Assembly (NCBI RefSeq): GCF_021155765.1
Contig: NC_060107.1
Span: 6,558,501 to 6,622,500 of the forward strand
Origin: Diprion similis
Lineage: Eukaryota; Arthropoda; Insecta; Hymenoptera; Diprionidae
Reading direction: 5' to 3'
Length of the DNA: 64,000 nt
In this document: in pieces, positions 36,187-48,685 of the stretch
Layout: each line of letters opens with the position of its first letter
Numbering within the stretch: the stretch's first letter is position 1
Made by a program: the position numbers and the translations under genes
Notes under the pieces: model-generated
Seen by the model: only the letters and a program-made list of their open reading frames with translations
What the model was told of the DNA's origin: nothing
The model's database searches: none

Positions 36187-37843
36187 ATGGCGATTATCTT
36201 CGTTGTGATTCAAATATTGTTCTGTGCCACACTGGCAATGGCACAAGAACCATCCGCCCGTCCTGTGGTCAACGTGTTTTATCAACCATTCTTCGGTAAG
36301 TGTTTCCCATAAAAGAAAGGGTCGTCATTCGCTTCCATGTTAAATAAATTCATTTATGTGATACTAACTCGAGAACCATACGTTTGTTACGTTAAGCATT
36401 GTGAGGCGGTCCCTTTTGCCACACGTATTTACAATATTTGGCTTAGGTTCGCACCGTACAACGTAAGCTAACGCTCGGCCTGAAAAGACCTGCTATGCCT
36501 CCTTGATGCACAATCTACTATTTGTAAACGAATTCACAATTCAATCCAGTTATTTTTCTAATAATCACCGTCTATGGTGATGCAAGAAACGTATTGGTTT
36601 CGGTCGAAAATTGTCCGTCTGTCTGTCAGCTTTTGAAAAAATCTTGAATTTAAGTTACTTTACATTAAAATGACAAACACTAAGCATCGCCTCATCCCTT
36701 TTTTAACGTATGCTCGTATAGAACAAAATTCTACGTTCCAGTTTAAAAAGAAATCGCGCAATGATCTCGAAATTACAGTGATTAAAAGGTCTGAAATGTA
36801 TCAGATAATGGCCATGACAATTTGATGCATCCCATTTACATTGAACGATCGCTTTTACCAGTGAATATTCAACTCTTAATTGTTTACAGACATTAAATCC
36901 CGTTTAATTATTTTTTACTTCCAAACACAAGATCTATGTTCCGGAATTCAAAACTAAAGTGTTATAAGGTAATAAGGTATGATAAAATATTCATAGTATT
37001 ATTACCACTATTTTCATGGTTTATCGTTCCAACCAGTAGCTTTATTATAATCAGTTGCAATTTCTGTCGCATTTCCTTCTAATATTTGACGCGGTATCGG
37101 TGACACATCTGAAACTATGTGAATATTGAAGAGTACGTTTCACACAAATAGGTATTTGGTCAACCACAGGGTTCTCTTGGTAGGTATACATAAATATACA
37201 CCTATAATTTTTATGTACAGGCTGCAACTGCGATTCACGTAATATGCCGAGACCGCCATACCTGCCGTGGAATCAACCGCCCGCGAAAAAAAACGGTTAC
37301 ACGTAAGCCTTCACTATCGATAGTTAATCAGATATATTGACGTAATTGGTGTACGTTTCTTCGTAGTGCACACTGGTGCACTCCACGTGACAAGTTTTGC
37401 GGAACTCCTGTTCAGTTTTCTGAATGTTTTACACGCGCAGGTACACGCCGGGTATCGGCGGTTACAAAGTTCACACGCGAGCTGTTCCGTGGAACGATGC
37501 TCGAATGACTTGCGAAGAAGAAGGCGGTTACTTGGCCATTCTCAACTCCATAGCCGAAGCGAACGCAGTCACTGAGTTGTTGAAAAAATCACCGCCAATC
37601 ACTGGATCACCTAATCCGGATTTTGCCAGTATTGGATTTCACGACCGTTTTCGGCAAGGCCAATTTGTGACCATTCACAGTCAGACATTAGAGAAAGCTG
37701 GTTTCAACGAGTGGGCAGATGGACAACCAGACAATTGGCATAATAACGAACGTTGCGGATCCTTGTACAAAATGAATGGCAAACTCAACGATGTCAATTG
37801 CGATATCCCGTTGGGTTTTATATGCGAGATACCAGTCTTATAA
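36187..37843 (+). CDS. Secreted single-CRD C-type lectin, tandem copy 2 (chimeric), 3 exons
   Basis: Exons 36187-36295, 37221-37302 and 37441-37843 join to 594 nt (197 aa). The protein has a signal peptide (MAIIFVVIQILFCATLAMAQ), the linker GCNCDSRNMPRPPYLPW and a CRD with four core cysteines, QPD and LNDVNCD. The gene is a mosaic. Promoter, signal exon, introns and the first half of the CRD match copy 4 (and copy 3 in the CRD). From about 37640 the sequence switches to copy 1 (HDRFRQGQF onward) and stays copy-1-like through 600 nt of 3' flank. Unequal crossing-over or gene conversion explains this better than convergent change. The frame is intact, so the chimera is probably functional. Confidence 0.88.
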
Positions 37844-39037
37844 CGAAGACATCAAGCAGGAGTAATCCATTTGTATTGGCAGATGTTATGCCATTTATAA
37901 ATAACATATTATAAGGGAACCGTGTTTTAGGAACGATATAAATATAATCGTTGACAAAAATTAATACTCGGACTTTGAAATTAATTCAGTGCCTTTAAGG
38001 CGTGTACTTCGCTTTACTGGCTTCACCGACTTTTGTACCCAGTCTGAACGAAGTGACCAGCGCTTACAAAACGAAGAATTAGGTCGCAAAATAGATACTC
38101 CAATTCTTTAGTCGTTCTTCGAGAATCCAAATTTGCGTAGAATAAGGAGCTAATATGTTACATAAAAGTTAACCACAGCAGGTATATTATGCTAATATAA
38201 AAATGCATTGTCACTTTGAGTCCTATGCTGACATTTTTAAATAAAAGGTTTGCAATTATCCTCCCAATGTACATTTATGTTTACACGTATTTAATCTTCG
38301 AAAATTATATATATTCACCTTTTAGAAGTATACGTACAATCAGGCCGAATATTTACGAATTTCAGAACCCCACATTGTTTTCGTTGTCCGCTTCACGTGA
38401 AGTGCCCCCTCCGTAAACAAATTATATGACTAAAAAGATTGTCAATTTTTATTCAAACACAGTGATATGCAGTATCGACATTATCCTGTAAAACGTATGA
38501 ATAAGGACTTGCTTCTGTGTTTATTCAAGCTTGGAATTACATTTCATATCAATATTGGAATGTGATATATAATGTTGCAACATTGCAACTTGTTTATGTC
38601 GGTTATACATGTTCAAGTTTCGCGGTTTTTGTTTTGAATATCGTTGCAGCATTGTTTATCACGTCCAGATTCAGATAACTTCGATCGTAGTATTGTAAAC
38701 TTGCACTGATCATGTACTGCTTGAGGATAGTGTAAAATTTATACATGATTGTACAAAAATAGAAAATAATGCGATCACATGTAAATAAAACTTTGGACTT
38801 CGAATGAAACATTTCATGCGCATAAATGCGATTAGTCTTACACTGCGTACGACATGGTGGTCAATTTTTCACGCTCTCGTATGGTGAACGATAAAAGTTT
38901 GCGCGGTTATAAATAAACTTTACGGTATCAGTCATTTCCTCGCGATAACAACACGGTGGAAAGGAATGAAATATGCATCACTCGTTCACGAGACGTCGAG
39001 GCCAGTGAAGCTTTCGGTAGTAATTTTAATCTCAGCC
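37844..39037. other. Interval between lectin copies 2 and 3
   Basis: The duplicated 3' flank runs to about 38474. From about 38700 the sequence matches the copy 1 upstream class, ending in the TATA/initiator pair at 38908-38936 and a leader with GAGACGTCGA that all four copies share in some form. No other gene was found. Confidence 0.6.
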
Positions 39038-40523
39038 ATGACAATCATCCTTGGTGTGATTCAAATATTGTTCTGTGCCACACTGGCAATGGCACAGCAG
39101 CCAGTCCCTTATCCTGCGATAAACTGGTTTTATCAACCATCATTCGGTAAGTGTTTCCCGTAAGAGGAAGGGTCGTCATTTTTGTAACACATGTATGGAT
39201 CTTGCCTTGCTTTTTTGCCTCAATTCATAGTATACTTGTTTACTATAAAACTCCGGAGCGGACGATAAAGTACCTGGCAAAAAACACCCACTTTTCGCCC
39301 AGGATACACGATATACTATTTATGTAAATATTCACAGTTAAATCGAGTTATTTATTCAATTTTTCACCGTCTGTGAAATGCTATGAGAAAAGTATTAGTT
39401 TCGATCTAAAATAATTGAAATTTACAGGACTTTACATACAAATGATAGACACGAAACATTGCCTTTTCTCTTTCTTAACGTATGCGTATACCGAAATAAC
39501 ATTGTACATTTCAATTTTTGATTTTGTACGTTTCGCTGATAATTATGACAACTTGATACGTCCCATTTCATTTTGGTATTCCCTTACATAACTTATTTCT
39601 CTGTTCAATCACAAGACCTGTGTTCCAGAATTCAAAACTGATGTGGTATAAGGTGATAAGGTATAATAAAATATATTTAGTATACCACTATTTTTATCGT
39701 TTATCGTTTTAACCAGTAGCTTTATCATAATCAGTTGCAATTTCTGTTGCATTTTTTTCTAATAACTGCCGCGCTAATCAGCGACACATCTGAAACTATG
39801 TAAATATTGAAAAATACGTTTCACACGAATAAGTGTTTGGTCAACCATAGGGTTCTCTTGTTAGTTATACATAAATATATAAACTTATAATTTTTATGTA
39901 CAGGCTGCAACTGCGATTCACGTAATATGCCGAGACCGCCATACCTGCCGTGGAATCAACCGCCCGCGAAAAGAGACGATTACACGTAAGCCTTCACTAT
40001 CGATAGTTGATCAGATATATTGAAGTAATTGGTGTACGTTTCTTCGAAGAGCACACTGGTGCACTCCACGTGACAAGTTTTGCGGAACTCCTGTTCAGTT
40101 TTCTGAATGTTTTACACGCACAGGTACACGCCGGGTATCGGCGGTTACAAAGTTCACACGCGAGCTGTTCCGTGGAACGATGCTCGAATGACTTGCGAAG
40201 AAGAAGGCGGTTACTTGGCCATTCTCAACTCCATAGCCGAAGCGAACGCAGTCACTGAGTTGTTGAAAAAATCACCGCCAATCACTGGATCACCTCATCC
40301 GGATTTTGCCAGTATTGGATTTCACGATCTTTATCGGGAAGGCCAACATGTGACCATCCACGGTCAGACATTGGCGAAAGCTGGTTTCACACAGTGGGCA
40401 GGTGGACAACCGGACAATGCGGGTGGTAACGAAAATTGCGGATCCTTGCACAAAAGTGGCGGACTTAACGATATCGATTGCGGTACTTCGTTTGGTTTTA
40501 TATGCGAGTCACCAATCTATTGA
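39038..40523 (+). CDS. Secreted single-CRD C-type lectin, tandem copy 3, 3 exons
   Basis: Exons 39038-39146, 39904-39985 and 40124-40523 join to 591 nt (196 aa). Signal peptide MTIILGVIQILFCATLAMAQ, then the Cys/Pro linker, then a CRD whose first half is almost identical to copy 2. The second half is its own: HDLYREGQHV, WAGGQPDN, NENCGSL and LNDIDCG. The QPD motif, Glu and Asn-Asp for calcium site 2 are all present, so sugar binding should be intact. It has the shortest introns of the four. Its upstream region belongs to the copy 1 class. Confidence 0.88.
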
Positions 40524-42582
40524 TGAAGACATCAAAGAAGATTGATCGATTTTTATTGACAGATGTTATGTCATTGATAAACAACGTAGAATATAAAATA
40601 AGGGAAACGTATTTCAGATAAGTATATGTGGAATATAAAATATTTCAATGCTTGGCAACAATATATGTATATCTAGATATATTCCGTCTGTGATAGATAT
40701 TCCGATATAAATGCGATTTTTGAAAGTTACGAAAGCTGGGACTCTGACGTAAAATCGGTGCCTTAAAAGTTTTTGCTCTGCTCTATTGGCTTAACTATTG
40801 GATCCAGCGTGAACGAAGAGACCAGCGATTAGAAAACTACGAATCATTTCGCAAGATATTCCAAGTTTTGAATGGCACATCGAGAATCCAAAGTCACGTC
40901 AAATGAGCAGCTTCTATAGTACACAGAAGTAACCAAAGCTGCAGGAATATTATGCTGATGGAAAAATTTATCAACACTTTGAGTCCTATCTTGACATTTT
41001 ATTGATTATTCTCGAATCGTGAATTTCTTCCTACCATATTTACCATCGAAAAAATTTCATTACGCTTTTGGTAATTTACTTGCGAATATTTGAAGAAAAA
41101 AGCGCCTGCTTATTGTTTATAAAAAAAAAACGGGTTGTCTGTAAAGTCGGTTTACGGATGATAATTTTACGTGATAACGTCATAAGAAAACATTGGTGAA
41201 AAATTGCATACTTTTATGTATTGAATAGAATTATTATCACTGGATTATCATTATTTTGTATAATACAAAGAAGGAGTTAATTGAAAATCACAATTTTTTC
41301 TATAAATTAACATTTATTTCCACTTTTTTTCATGCCTTGCTATCGCTTGCACGCTCGGCTCAGGTGAAACGTCACTGCGGAACGTTCCTTGGGAACGTTA
41401 CTACGAGTCATGCTTTTTCGTGAGTGCAGCCAACGTTCATGGATTTATTATCACGTCAAAAACAAGTTTTGATAAGAAAAAAGCTTCGGTCAGGTACAAG
41501 ACTAACTATTGAACTGATGATTTTTTTGTTTAATTGATCTTACATGAATCAGTAAAAAATTATGATGATCACCGCAAAGTACTACTTATGTGGAACGGTT
41601 ATGGCGATGATTTGGCCTATGAGATTTTTTTTTCGTCGTGAGCTTATCCCACTGCAGAGAGTTTCAAGTTCGATCTCGCGTTCTTCGCGAAATGATAATA
41701 AAATATGATGTCAGTTCGTTCAAGTCGACAACACTTCATCTTCATGTCGGAAATAATACAGATATACACAGCCAATTTCTCCAAACTGAAACATTAAAAC
41801 GCATATTCAGAAAGAAGATTGTAGGCTATAGCAGATAAGGCTGACAGTCTAAATCACGCGGTTCTGAAACGAAAATAATACATAAAATAAAGTAGAAAAC
41901 AGTAGACGCGGGACTTGAGTGAAATTTCAATTGTAGCGAGTTTTTGTTTTTGAAACAACTAAAAAAGATGTGATCAAAAATTCTTACCAAAAAAATTTCC
42001 ATCATCTGCGGTAAAAGTGTGTGCGCAAGGACTTTGGGCAGCGGTGCGCTGGAAATCTTCTGCCAAAAGTTATTTTAAAAACGAAATATTAGATATTATC
42101 GCGATCTTACCTGAGCTTCCTCTCAAGAGGTAAAGCAGTTTAGGAGACCGAAATTTTGGTGTTTTTCGTGAATTATTTGCGATCGACAAAATTTCGGCCT
42201 CCTATACTGGTTTTCCCCCTTAAGATTGCACCTCATGAGCGAATGAGAATTTTGTCATCGCAGTTGAATAAATTGTTTATAGAAACGTTTCAGACTGCAC
42301 TGTTTGCCAGACGTGTGTACGAAGCACTCATGCGGTAAATTTTCATTTGAACAGCCTGTAATCGATCTTTCGAGGGTTGACGCTTATCACGTGTAACGAA
42401 TTCGAAACGGGGCCATTGGATCGCACAACTAATGAACAACAAATGTAATGAAAGTCTAATCATCCTGAAGGTGATTATCTCATCAGCGTTACAGCGAATG
42501 AATGATAAGCGGATTGCACACGGTATATGAATCAGGAATTAAGTCCGGATCAGGACCAGAGTGCTTCGGACCCACGACGATC
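40524..42582. other. Interval between lectin copy 3 and the serine protease
   Basis: The first 450 nt resemble, at lower identity, the 3' flank of copies 1 and 2. The remainder is AT-rich with no gene or element recognised. The protease promoter must lie near its right end. Confidence 0.5.
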
Positions 42583-43503
42583 ATGAAGCTCAATACTTTC
42601 CCTTTATCCGCTATTCTGACGTGTGCCCCGTTACTTCTTGTCCATGGAAGCTCATGGTCAACCTTGCTCGCATCGCCGTATAATAACGGCGATTCTGGCA
42701 AGCGCATCATAAACGGACAGCAAGCCAATCCCGCAGATTTTCCATTTCTCGTGAGACTCTTGGCGAACGGATCACGCTGCGGTGGCAACATAATAAGCAA
42801 CCACTGGATCCTCACTGCCTGTCACTGTGTATACAGGCATGAATGTCAGGCGATACGAATATACCCTTGGAATTGGCAGCGTGGCCAGCCACCGCCGATA
42901 CACACTGCTCAGTGCGCGATCCACCCCCGGTACGACCCGAAACGGTACGCCTTCGACGTCGCCCTCATAAGAACTGTGGAAGACGTGGTCAGCGGTGGAC
43001 TTGGAGCGATCTCCCTTGCGCCACCAGGTACCCGTTACTCCCCTGGCACGTCGGCCACCATCGTGGGCTGGGGAAGGATGGGATACAACGCATATCCCCA
43101 AACTCTTCAACGCGGACAGACGGTGCTTGTGCCCTGGGACGTGTGCAATTCCGAGCACACGGGTGGGTCGAATCGGTGCGGAGACAACCCGAACTGTAAG
43201 ATTGAAACTATACCGAACAGAATATTGTGTGCCCGAGGCGCAGGGTCAGTTCCACAAAGTGTTTGTAGCGGTGATTCTGGAGGACCTCTTATTATTAACG
43301 GGGATCTAGCAGCGATCAACACTGGTGCAATAGTCGACAGTTACGACTCGTCGAGGGCAGGATGTGTACCTGGGAGTTCGACGATGCACACCAGTATCGT
43401 CGACTATCTGCCATGGCTATTTTCACTTGTTGAGCCTAGCGCGAATACAGCCGGGTTTCCGGTAGATCCGGAGTCCAGCGACTCTTTCGTCTGGGACGCT
43501 TGA
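42583..43503 (+). CDS. Secreted chymotrypsin-like serine protease (S1 family), intronless
   Basis: Digestive or hemolymph S1A endopeptidase. The open frame starts at 42502, but the Met at 42583 is preferred because it gives a signal peptide (MKLNTFPLSAILTCAPLLLV), for 306 aa. A short propeptide is cut after Arg41 to release IING. The catalytic triad is intact: His81 (TACHC), Asp125 (FDVALI) and Ser232 (GDSGGP). The residue at the S1 specificity position, six before the Ser, is Ser226, predicting chymotrypsin- rather than trypsin-type specificity. Oddities: an extra Cys in TACHC in place of the usual TAAHC, additional cysteines (HEC, RCGDNPNC) implying extra disulfides, and an unusual C-terminal tail after the last helix. 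No introns, unlike most insect S1 genes. AATAAA at 43542-43547 is only 40 nt past the stop. The nearest lectin genes lie about 2 kb away on either side. Confidence 0.9.
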   Translation: MKLNTFPLSAILTCAPLLLVHGSSWSTLLASPYNNGDSGKRIINGQQANPADFPFLVRLLANGSRCGGNIISNHWILTACHCVYRHECQAIRIYPWNWQRGQPPPIHTAQCAIHPRYDPKRYAFDVALIRTVEDVVSGGLGAISLAPPGTRYSPGTSATIVGWGRMGYNAYPQTLQRGQTVLVPWDVCNSEHTGGSNRCGDNPNCKIETIPNRILCARGAGSVPQSVCSGDSGGPLIINGDLAAINTGAIVDSYDSSRAGCVPGSSTMHTSIVDYLPWLFSLVEPSANTAGFPVDPESSDSFVWDA

Positions 43504-45727
43504 GGGATATTCCCGGGCCAAGTTGGGTTCGAGTGTTGGGAAATAAATGGACGTCTGAGTAGTAGAAAGCGGGCTTCGAAATTTTCTCCACATACATACG
43601 ATGATCGGTTTACTTTGTTGAACAAAATAATTACATGGAAAAATTCCGACACTGTGTTGAACGCTATTTCCGATCACCCCTCGAAATAAATTTCAAAGCG
43701 TCGAATCAACTTCTTGGTATCGTTGCGGACGATTATTCGTAAATTAATAAGAAGCATCTCTTTATTAAATAACTGGTATAAATGGCGTCGCTGTACGAGT
43801 TGGTGATTGTTTGTGAAATCTTGTTGGAAGAAATTTGTATTCACGCGGTATTCTTTAGTCGTTTTAAAAATGAAAATATCACTATTATCGAAATTTCATC
43901 GAAGTGCCCCCCTCAAGAGAATAATCATCAAACGTATAATGGAAATAAAATACATACGAAGAACTAATGCGATGCTGATAATCATTTTGATTTTCCAGTA
44001 GAGCTGAAAAAAAAATCAGTTTCAACACAGAAAAATTCGATTATAGAGAAATAAGGCGGTGTACCTACGCATAAGTGAGAAAAATAATGACAATTTTCCA
44101 CTGTTGTGGGTAATCAAATCTCATTCAACTATCTGAAACTACTCACAATCAGAATGTAATTCATAAAATAACTGCATACACATAAATAAAAAAGATGTTT
44201 CCAAAAAATGCTCAATTTCGTAGTCTAATTAGGCAGAAAAGGTATCTCAAATACTTGCGAAAAATATATCTATTACATATTTTTTTCCGTAACGCTCATT
44301 TGCAGAACACCGTTTTCAAATCCCGTTCAAGAATTTTTTTGAACTACAAATCATCCCCTTTTGCGACCAAAACAACAAGACTGACCTGACTCGGGAAATC
44401 ACTGGTGAAACAGAAAATAATACAATCAGTGGATGGCGTCTGCGTAAACATAAAGCCTATACACTGACAGAAATATCTGAACACTGAGATTATTCGTATT
44501 TCAACAGCCTACGGTAGATCACTTCCAGCGAAACGGGAAGCAGAAAGACTTTTTCATTCTTCGATCATTTCGTTATCTGCTGATGAATATTGAAACAAAT
44601 AGATTCCTGAATACAAAGTTTCGTTACGTCCTCCAGACCTCGTATTCCACCCAGCATCCTCTCCCTTCTTCACCGAGTCCGCAGATTCATCTCTACACTG
44701 CAACTAGCGAGTCTCCTGCATTCTCCAAGCTCTTCACTCCAATCCTAGATCTTGGCACGTCCTCCCTTGGGGGAATAGCCATTAAGGAAGAAGAATCCTA
44801 GATCTCGCACGAGTCACTTCTCATTACATCTTTTCATCGCAATCGAAATCCTTTCGCGAAGCCAACTCCTTCAAATTGACCACTGTCGTCATTCAATTAT
44901 TCCTAAGTTATCCAACCCTCATTCCAACCCCGGTTGTCCTAGAAATGAAAAAGCGATGCCGAATCAGTCTATTCCTTACCGCTCGGCAATAAACGACCTT
45001 CACGAACGCAACAATTGTATTGAAAATTTTTTATAAACTAAATCTATCACCTCCATATGCGGATAACTTCGATTGTTATGTCGGAAACTTGCACTGATAT
45101 ACTGCTTAAAGGTACGTTTTGTACATTATTGTACAAAAAGAGAAAATAGAGGGACCATCCGAGCTAACACGAAACTAAATTTTTTCCATCAGACGTCTTG
45201 TGGAAATCTTATGACGCAACTATCGACGACTGAAAGACGTCCAACGTCATAAAGACTTCATGGGTGGACGTAAGATCTCTTTTAGGTGTCCAAAGTCGCG
45301 TCCTATGACTTTCGCAAGACCTCTCATAGATGAACTTCAGTTTTGGGTTAGCTGGGATATTCCCAGTCAAAGTTTAGACCGCAAATGAAACATTTCATGC
45401 GCGTAAATATTATTAATCTCACACTGATTAAGACATAGTCGGTTATTTATCACGGTCTCAAAAGACCGACGAGGAAAATATTTCCAGTTATGAAGCAATC
45501 TTACGAAATTAGCTTGAAGTCATTTCAGGTCGAAGGTGATTGATTAAGGTGGTTTTATCACTCGCTAATCAAAATGTTAACATAGCGCCACTGATATATA
45601 TACTGAATGAAAATTGTAACCGATGAGTGACACACCCCGAGGCATCGACGAAGGTCCCAGTGAACTTCGTGAGGAATCCATAAGACGTCAAAACCAGTGA
45701 AAATTTTGGTATATCTTAATGTCAGCC
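43504..45727. other. Interval between the serine protease and lectin copy 4
   Basis: Contains the protease 3' UTR and AT-rich sequence. A C/T-rich stretch at about 44630-44960 looks unlike its surroundings and might be an old retroelement tail. At 45086-45430 there is a remnant of the copy 1/3-type upstream region, interrupted by a foldback insertion. The copy 4 promoter block (copy 2 class) begins at about 45434, with GATATATATAC at about 45592-45602. Confidence 0.5.
45150..45368. mobile_element. Foldback/MITE insertion upstream of lectin copy 4
   Basis: Compared with the region upstream of copy 3, about 219 nt is inserted here. Its ends are imperfect inverted repeats sharing AGCTAAC and GAAACT/AAAACT. 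The interior is rich in GACGTC-type motifs. Flanking sequence on both sides aligns with the uninterrupted copy 3 region, which places the boundaries approximately. Confidence 0.55.
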
Positions 45728-47377
45728 ATGGCGATTATCTTCGTTGTGATTCAAATATTGTTCTGTGCCACACTGGCAATGGCACAAGAACCATCCGCCC
45801 GTCCTGTGGTCAACGTGTTTTATCAACCATTCTCCGGTAAGTGTTTTCCATAAAAGAAAGGAACGTCATTCGCTTCCATGTTAAATAAATTCTTTTATGT
45901 GATACTAACTTATGAACCATACGTTTGTCACGTTAAGCATTGTGAGGCGGTCTCTTTCGCCACACGTATTTACAATATTTGGCTTAGGTTCGCACCGTAC
46001 AACGTAAGCTAACGCTCGGCCTGAAAAGACCTACTTTGGCTCCTTGATGCACAATCTACTATTTGCAAACGAATTCAGAATTCAATCGAGTTATTTTTCT
46101 AATTATCACCGTGTATGGTGATACAAGAAACGTATTGGTTTCGGTCGAAAATCATCCGTTTGTCTGTCAGCTTTTTAAAAAATCTTGAATTTATGTTACT
46201 TTACATTCAAATGATAAGCACTGAACATCGCCTCAACCCTTTTTTAACCTATGCTTGTATAGAACAGAATTCTACGTTCCGGTTTAAAAAGAAATCGCAC
46301 AATGATCTCGAAATAACAGTGATTGAAAGGTCTCGAATGTATCAGATGATGGCCATAACAATTTGATGAATCCTATATACATTGAACGATGGCTTTTATC
46401 AGCAAATATTCAACTCTTAATTGTTTACAGACACTAAATCCTGTTTAATTATTTTTCCTTTCAAACAAAAGTTTTACGTTCCAGAATTCAAAACTGATGT
46501 GTTATAAGGTAATAACGTATATCAAAATATATTTAGTATACCACTATTTTTATCGTTTATCATTTTAACCAGTAGCTTTATTATAATGAGTTGCACTTTC
46601 TGTTGCATTTGTTTCTAATAACTCCCGCGGTAATCAGTGACACATTTCAAACTATGTGAATATTGAAAGATACGTTTCACACCAATAGGTGTTTGGTCAA
46701 CCACAGGGTTCTCTTGGTAGGTATACATAAATATACACCTATAATTTTTATGTACAGGCTGCAACTGCGATTCACGTAATATGCCGAGACCGCCATACCT
46801 GCCGTGGAATCAACCGTCCGCGAAAAGAGACGATTACACGTAAGCCTTCACTTTCGATAGTTAATCAGATATATTGGTGTAATAGGTGTACGTTTCTTCG
46901 AAGTGCACACTGGTGCACTTCGTGTGACAAGTTTTGCGGAACTTCTGTTCACTTTTCTTAATGTTTTACACGCACAGGTACATGCCGGGTATTGGCGGTT
47001 ACAAAGTTCACACGCGAGCTGTTTCGTGGAACGATGCTCGAATGACTTGCGAAGAAGAAGGCGGTTACTTGGCCATTCTCAACTCCATAGCCGAAGCGAA
47101 CGCAGTCACTGAGTTGTTGAAAAAATCACCGCCAATCACTGGAGCACTTCATACGAATTTCGCCAGTATTGGATTTCACGATCTTTATCGGGAAGGCCAA
47201 CATGTGACCATCCATGGTCAGACATTGGCGAAAGCTGGTTTTACAGGGTGGGGAGATGGACAACCGGACAATTTGAGTGGTAACGAAAATTGCGGAGCCT
47301 TGTTCCAAAGTGGCAAACTCAACGATGTCGCATGCGATACACTGTTAGGTTTTATATGCGAGGCATCAATCTGTTGA
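45728..47377 (+). CDS. Secreted single-CRD C-type lectin, tandem copy 4, 3 exons
   Basis: Exons 45728-45836, 46758-46839 and 46978-47377 join to 591 nt (196 aa). The signal peptide and mature N-terminus are almost identical to copy 2 (MAIIFVVIQILF). The linker is GCNCDSRNMPRPPYLPW. In the CRD, the second half resembles copy 3 (HDLYREGQHVTIHGQ) but diverges in GWGDGQPDNLSG, LNDVACD and a C-terminal ASIC that adds an unpaired Cys. QPD and Asn-Asp of calcium site 2 are retained. Its upstream region carries both promoter classes in series, only the nearer of which is likely to be active. Confidence 0.88.
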
Positions 47378-48685
47378 TGAAGACATCTAAGAAGATAAAT
47401 CGATTTTCATTGGCATGTATTACGCCATTGATAAATAACATGAAATAAGGGAATCGTCTTTCGACCGTCAAAATGATTTACGATCGAAAGTGATGTTATA
47501 ATTAATCAACATATTCATTGGCTTACCTTCCAGTTTTATCCGTCGTAGAGGTTGGTTAAGTTTTAATTTTTTTCTTAGAGATCGATTGATGGGATTATTT
47601 TAATCCGATAATTGCTAATTGCGGTTAATAATGCTGCAATATAGTCCTTTCGAGTAACCAGGTACAAGACGAAATTTTATTAGTATATTTTCCAAATCGA
47701 TTGACGTAACATCGAAAACTTCTCAAAATTAAAAAAGCGTGATCAAATAATCAACAAAGATAACAAATTTATATTCGTTTTCTAATCTTACGAAACATTG
47801 TGACCTGTTCAGCTTCTGAATTTTGTTTTTTAACATACACGTATAGGGTCACTGACTTCAGATGTTCACTAACCTCGATCGATCTTGCTGTAGTTCAATT
47901 CTGTAATCATGTGAAAGACCACAACATTTTCTGAACATTTCATGTTCAAAATCCATGTACGTATATTTCCAAGGCTTGGAAAATCCTATCTCTTCCGTAA
48001 TAAAGAAAAAAATGTTTTAGATTGTTTTAACCTGTTACTTCTATTTACCAATGAATTCATTGCTTCCGTTTTCTCCTGATGTCTTTCCAGATTCATTTTC
48101 ACTAGAAATTTAACAATTATTACTAACGCGGTAATGTAAAAAAGTATTGAAAGTTTTACAGAACGCGTCCCGAATCGTGCACTGTGCAGTCGAATTGCCG
48201 ATTCCGGAGCGTCAGGCGTAAGTTGGAATTCTACACGATTTGTGCCTGAATAGATTATGCGTAAGACTGAATGGAAAGTAAGGGAAAAATCGTAAACCTC
48301 GCCTTTTTCTCGATGTCCCGAACATGGTCTGACACTGCGTCTGACCGTCGGGATTATCCGATCCTTCTCACATTCCGGTCAGTTTTAAGTCAGCTGTTCT
48401 CAATCACGGAATGAGCGCCCCGCCTGGACGAAAACTCAACACCTGCAAAAGTAGGTGTGGCTATAGAAGTTGTAGACCGCGTACCTCAACGACGGCTAGG
48501 TCTACACCGTTTACACCATGTGTTTATAACAGTTTATAACGTATTCCTTCCACCATAGCCAGTGGTGACTTCTGATTAGTAACCAATCGATCGTTTATCT
48601 CCAACAAAAACGTGTCGACAAGACTTCTTGAGCGATTGTTTATACGTGAATTGTTAACGCTGTTCGAAAATTAACCTTATTTATA
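47378..48685. other. Interval between lectin copy 4 and the DHHC gene
   Basis: AT-rich sequence after copy 4 becomes GC-richer at about 48170-48500, a likely promoter region for the DHHC gene. It includes the small inverted repeat CACCTGCAAAAGTAGGTG at about 48440-48460. No additional lectin exon remnants were recognised. Confidence 0.5.

Noticed and set aside
35633-38416. Duplicated 66-codon open frames at 35633-35833 and 38216-38416
   Set aside because: They lie in the duplicated 3' flanks of lectin copies 1 and 2. Their similarity reflects the recent DNA duplication, not coding constraint.
42772-43322. Several long frames overlapping the serine protease in other frames
   Set aside because: Shadows of the protease coding region, which has a full catalytic triad and signal peptide in its own frame.
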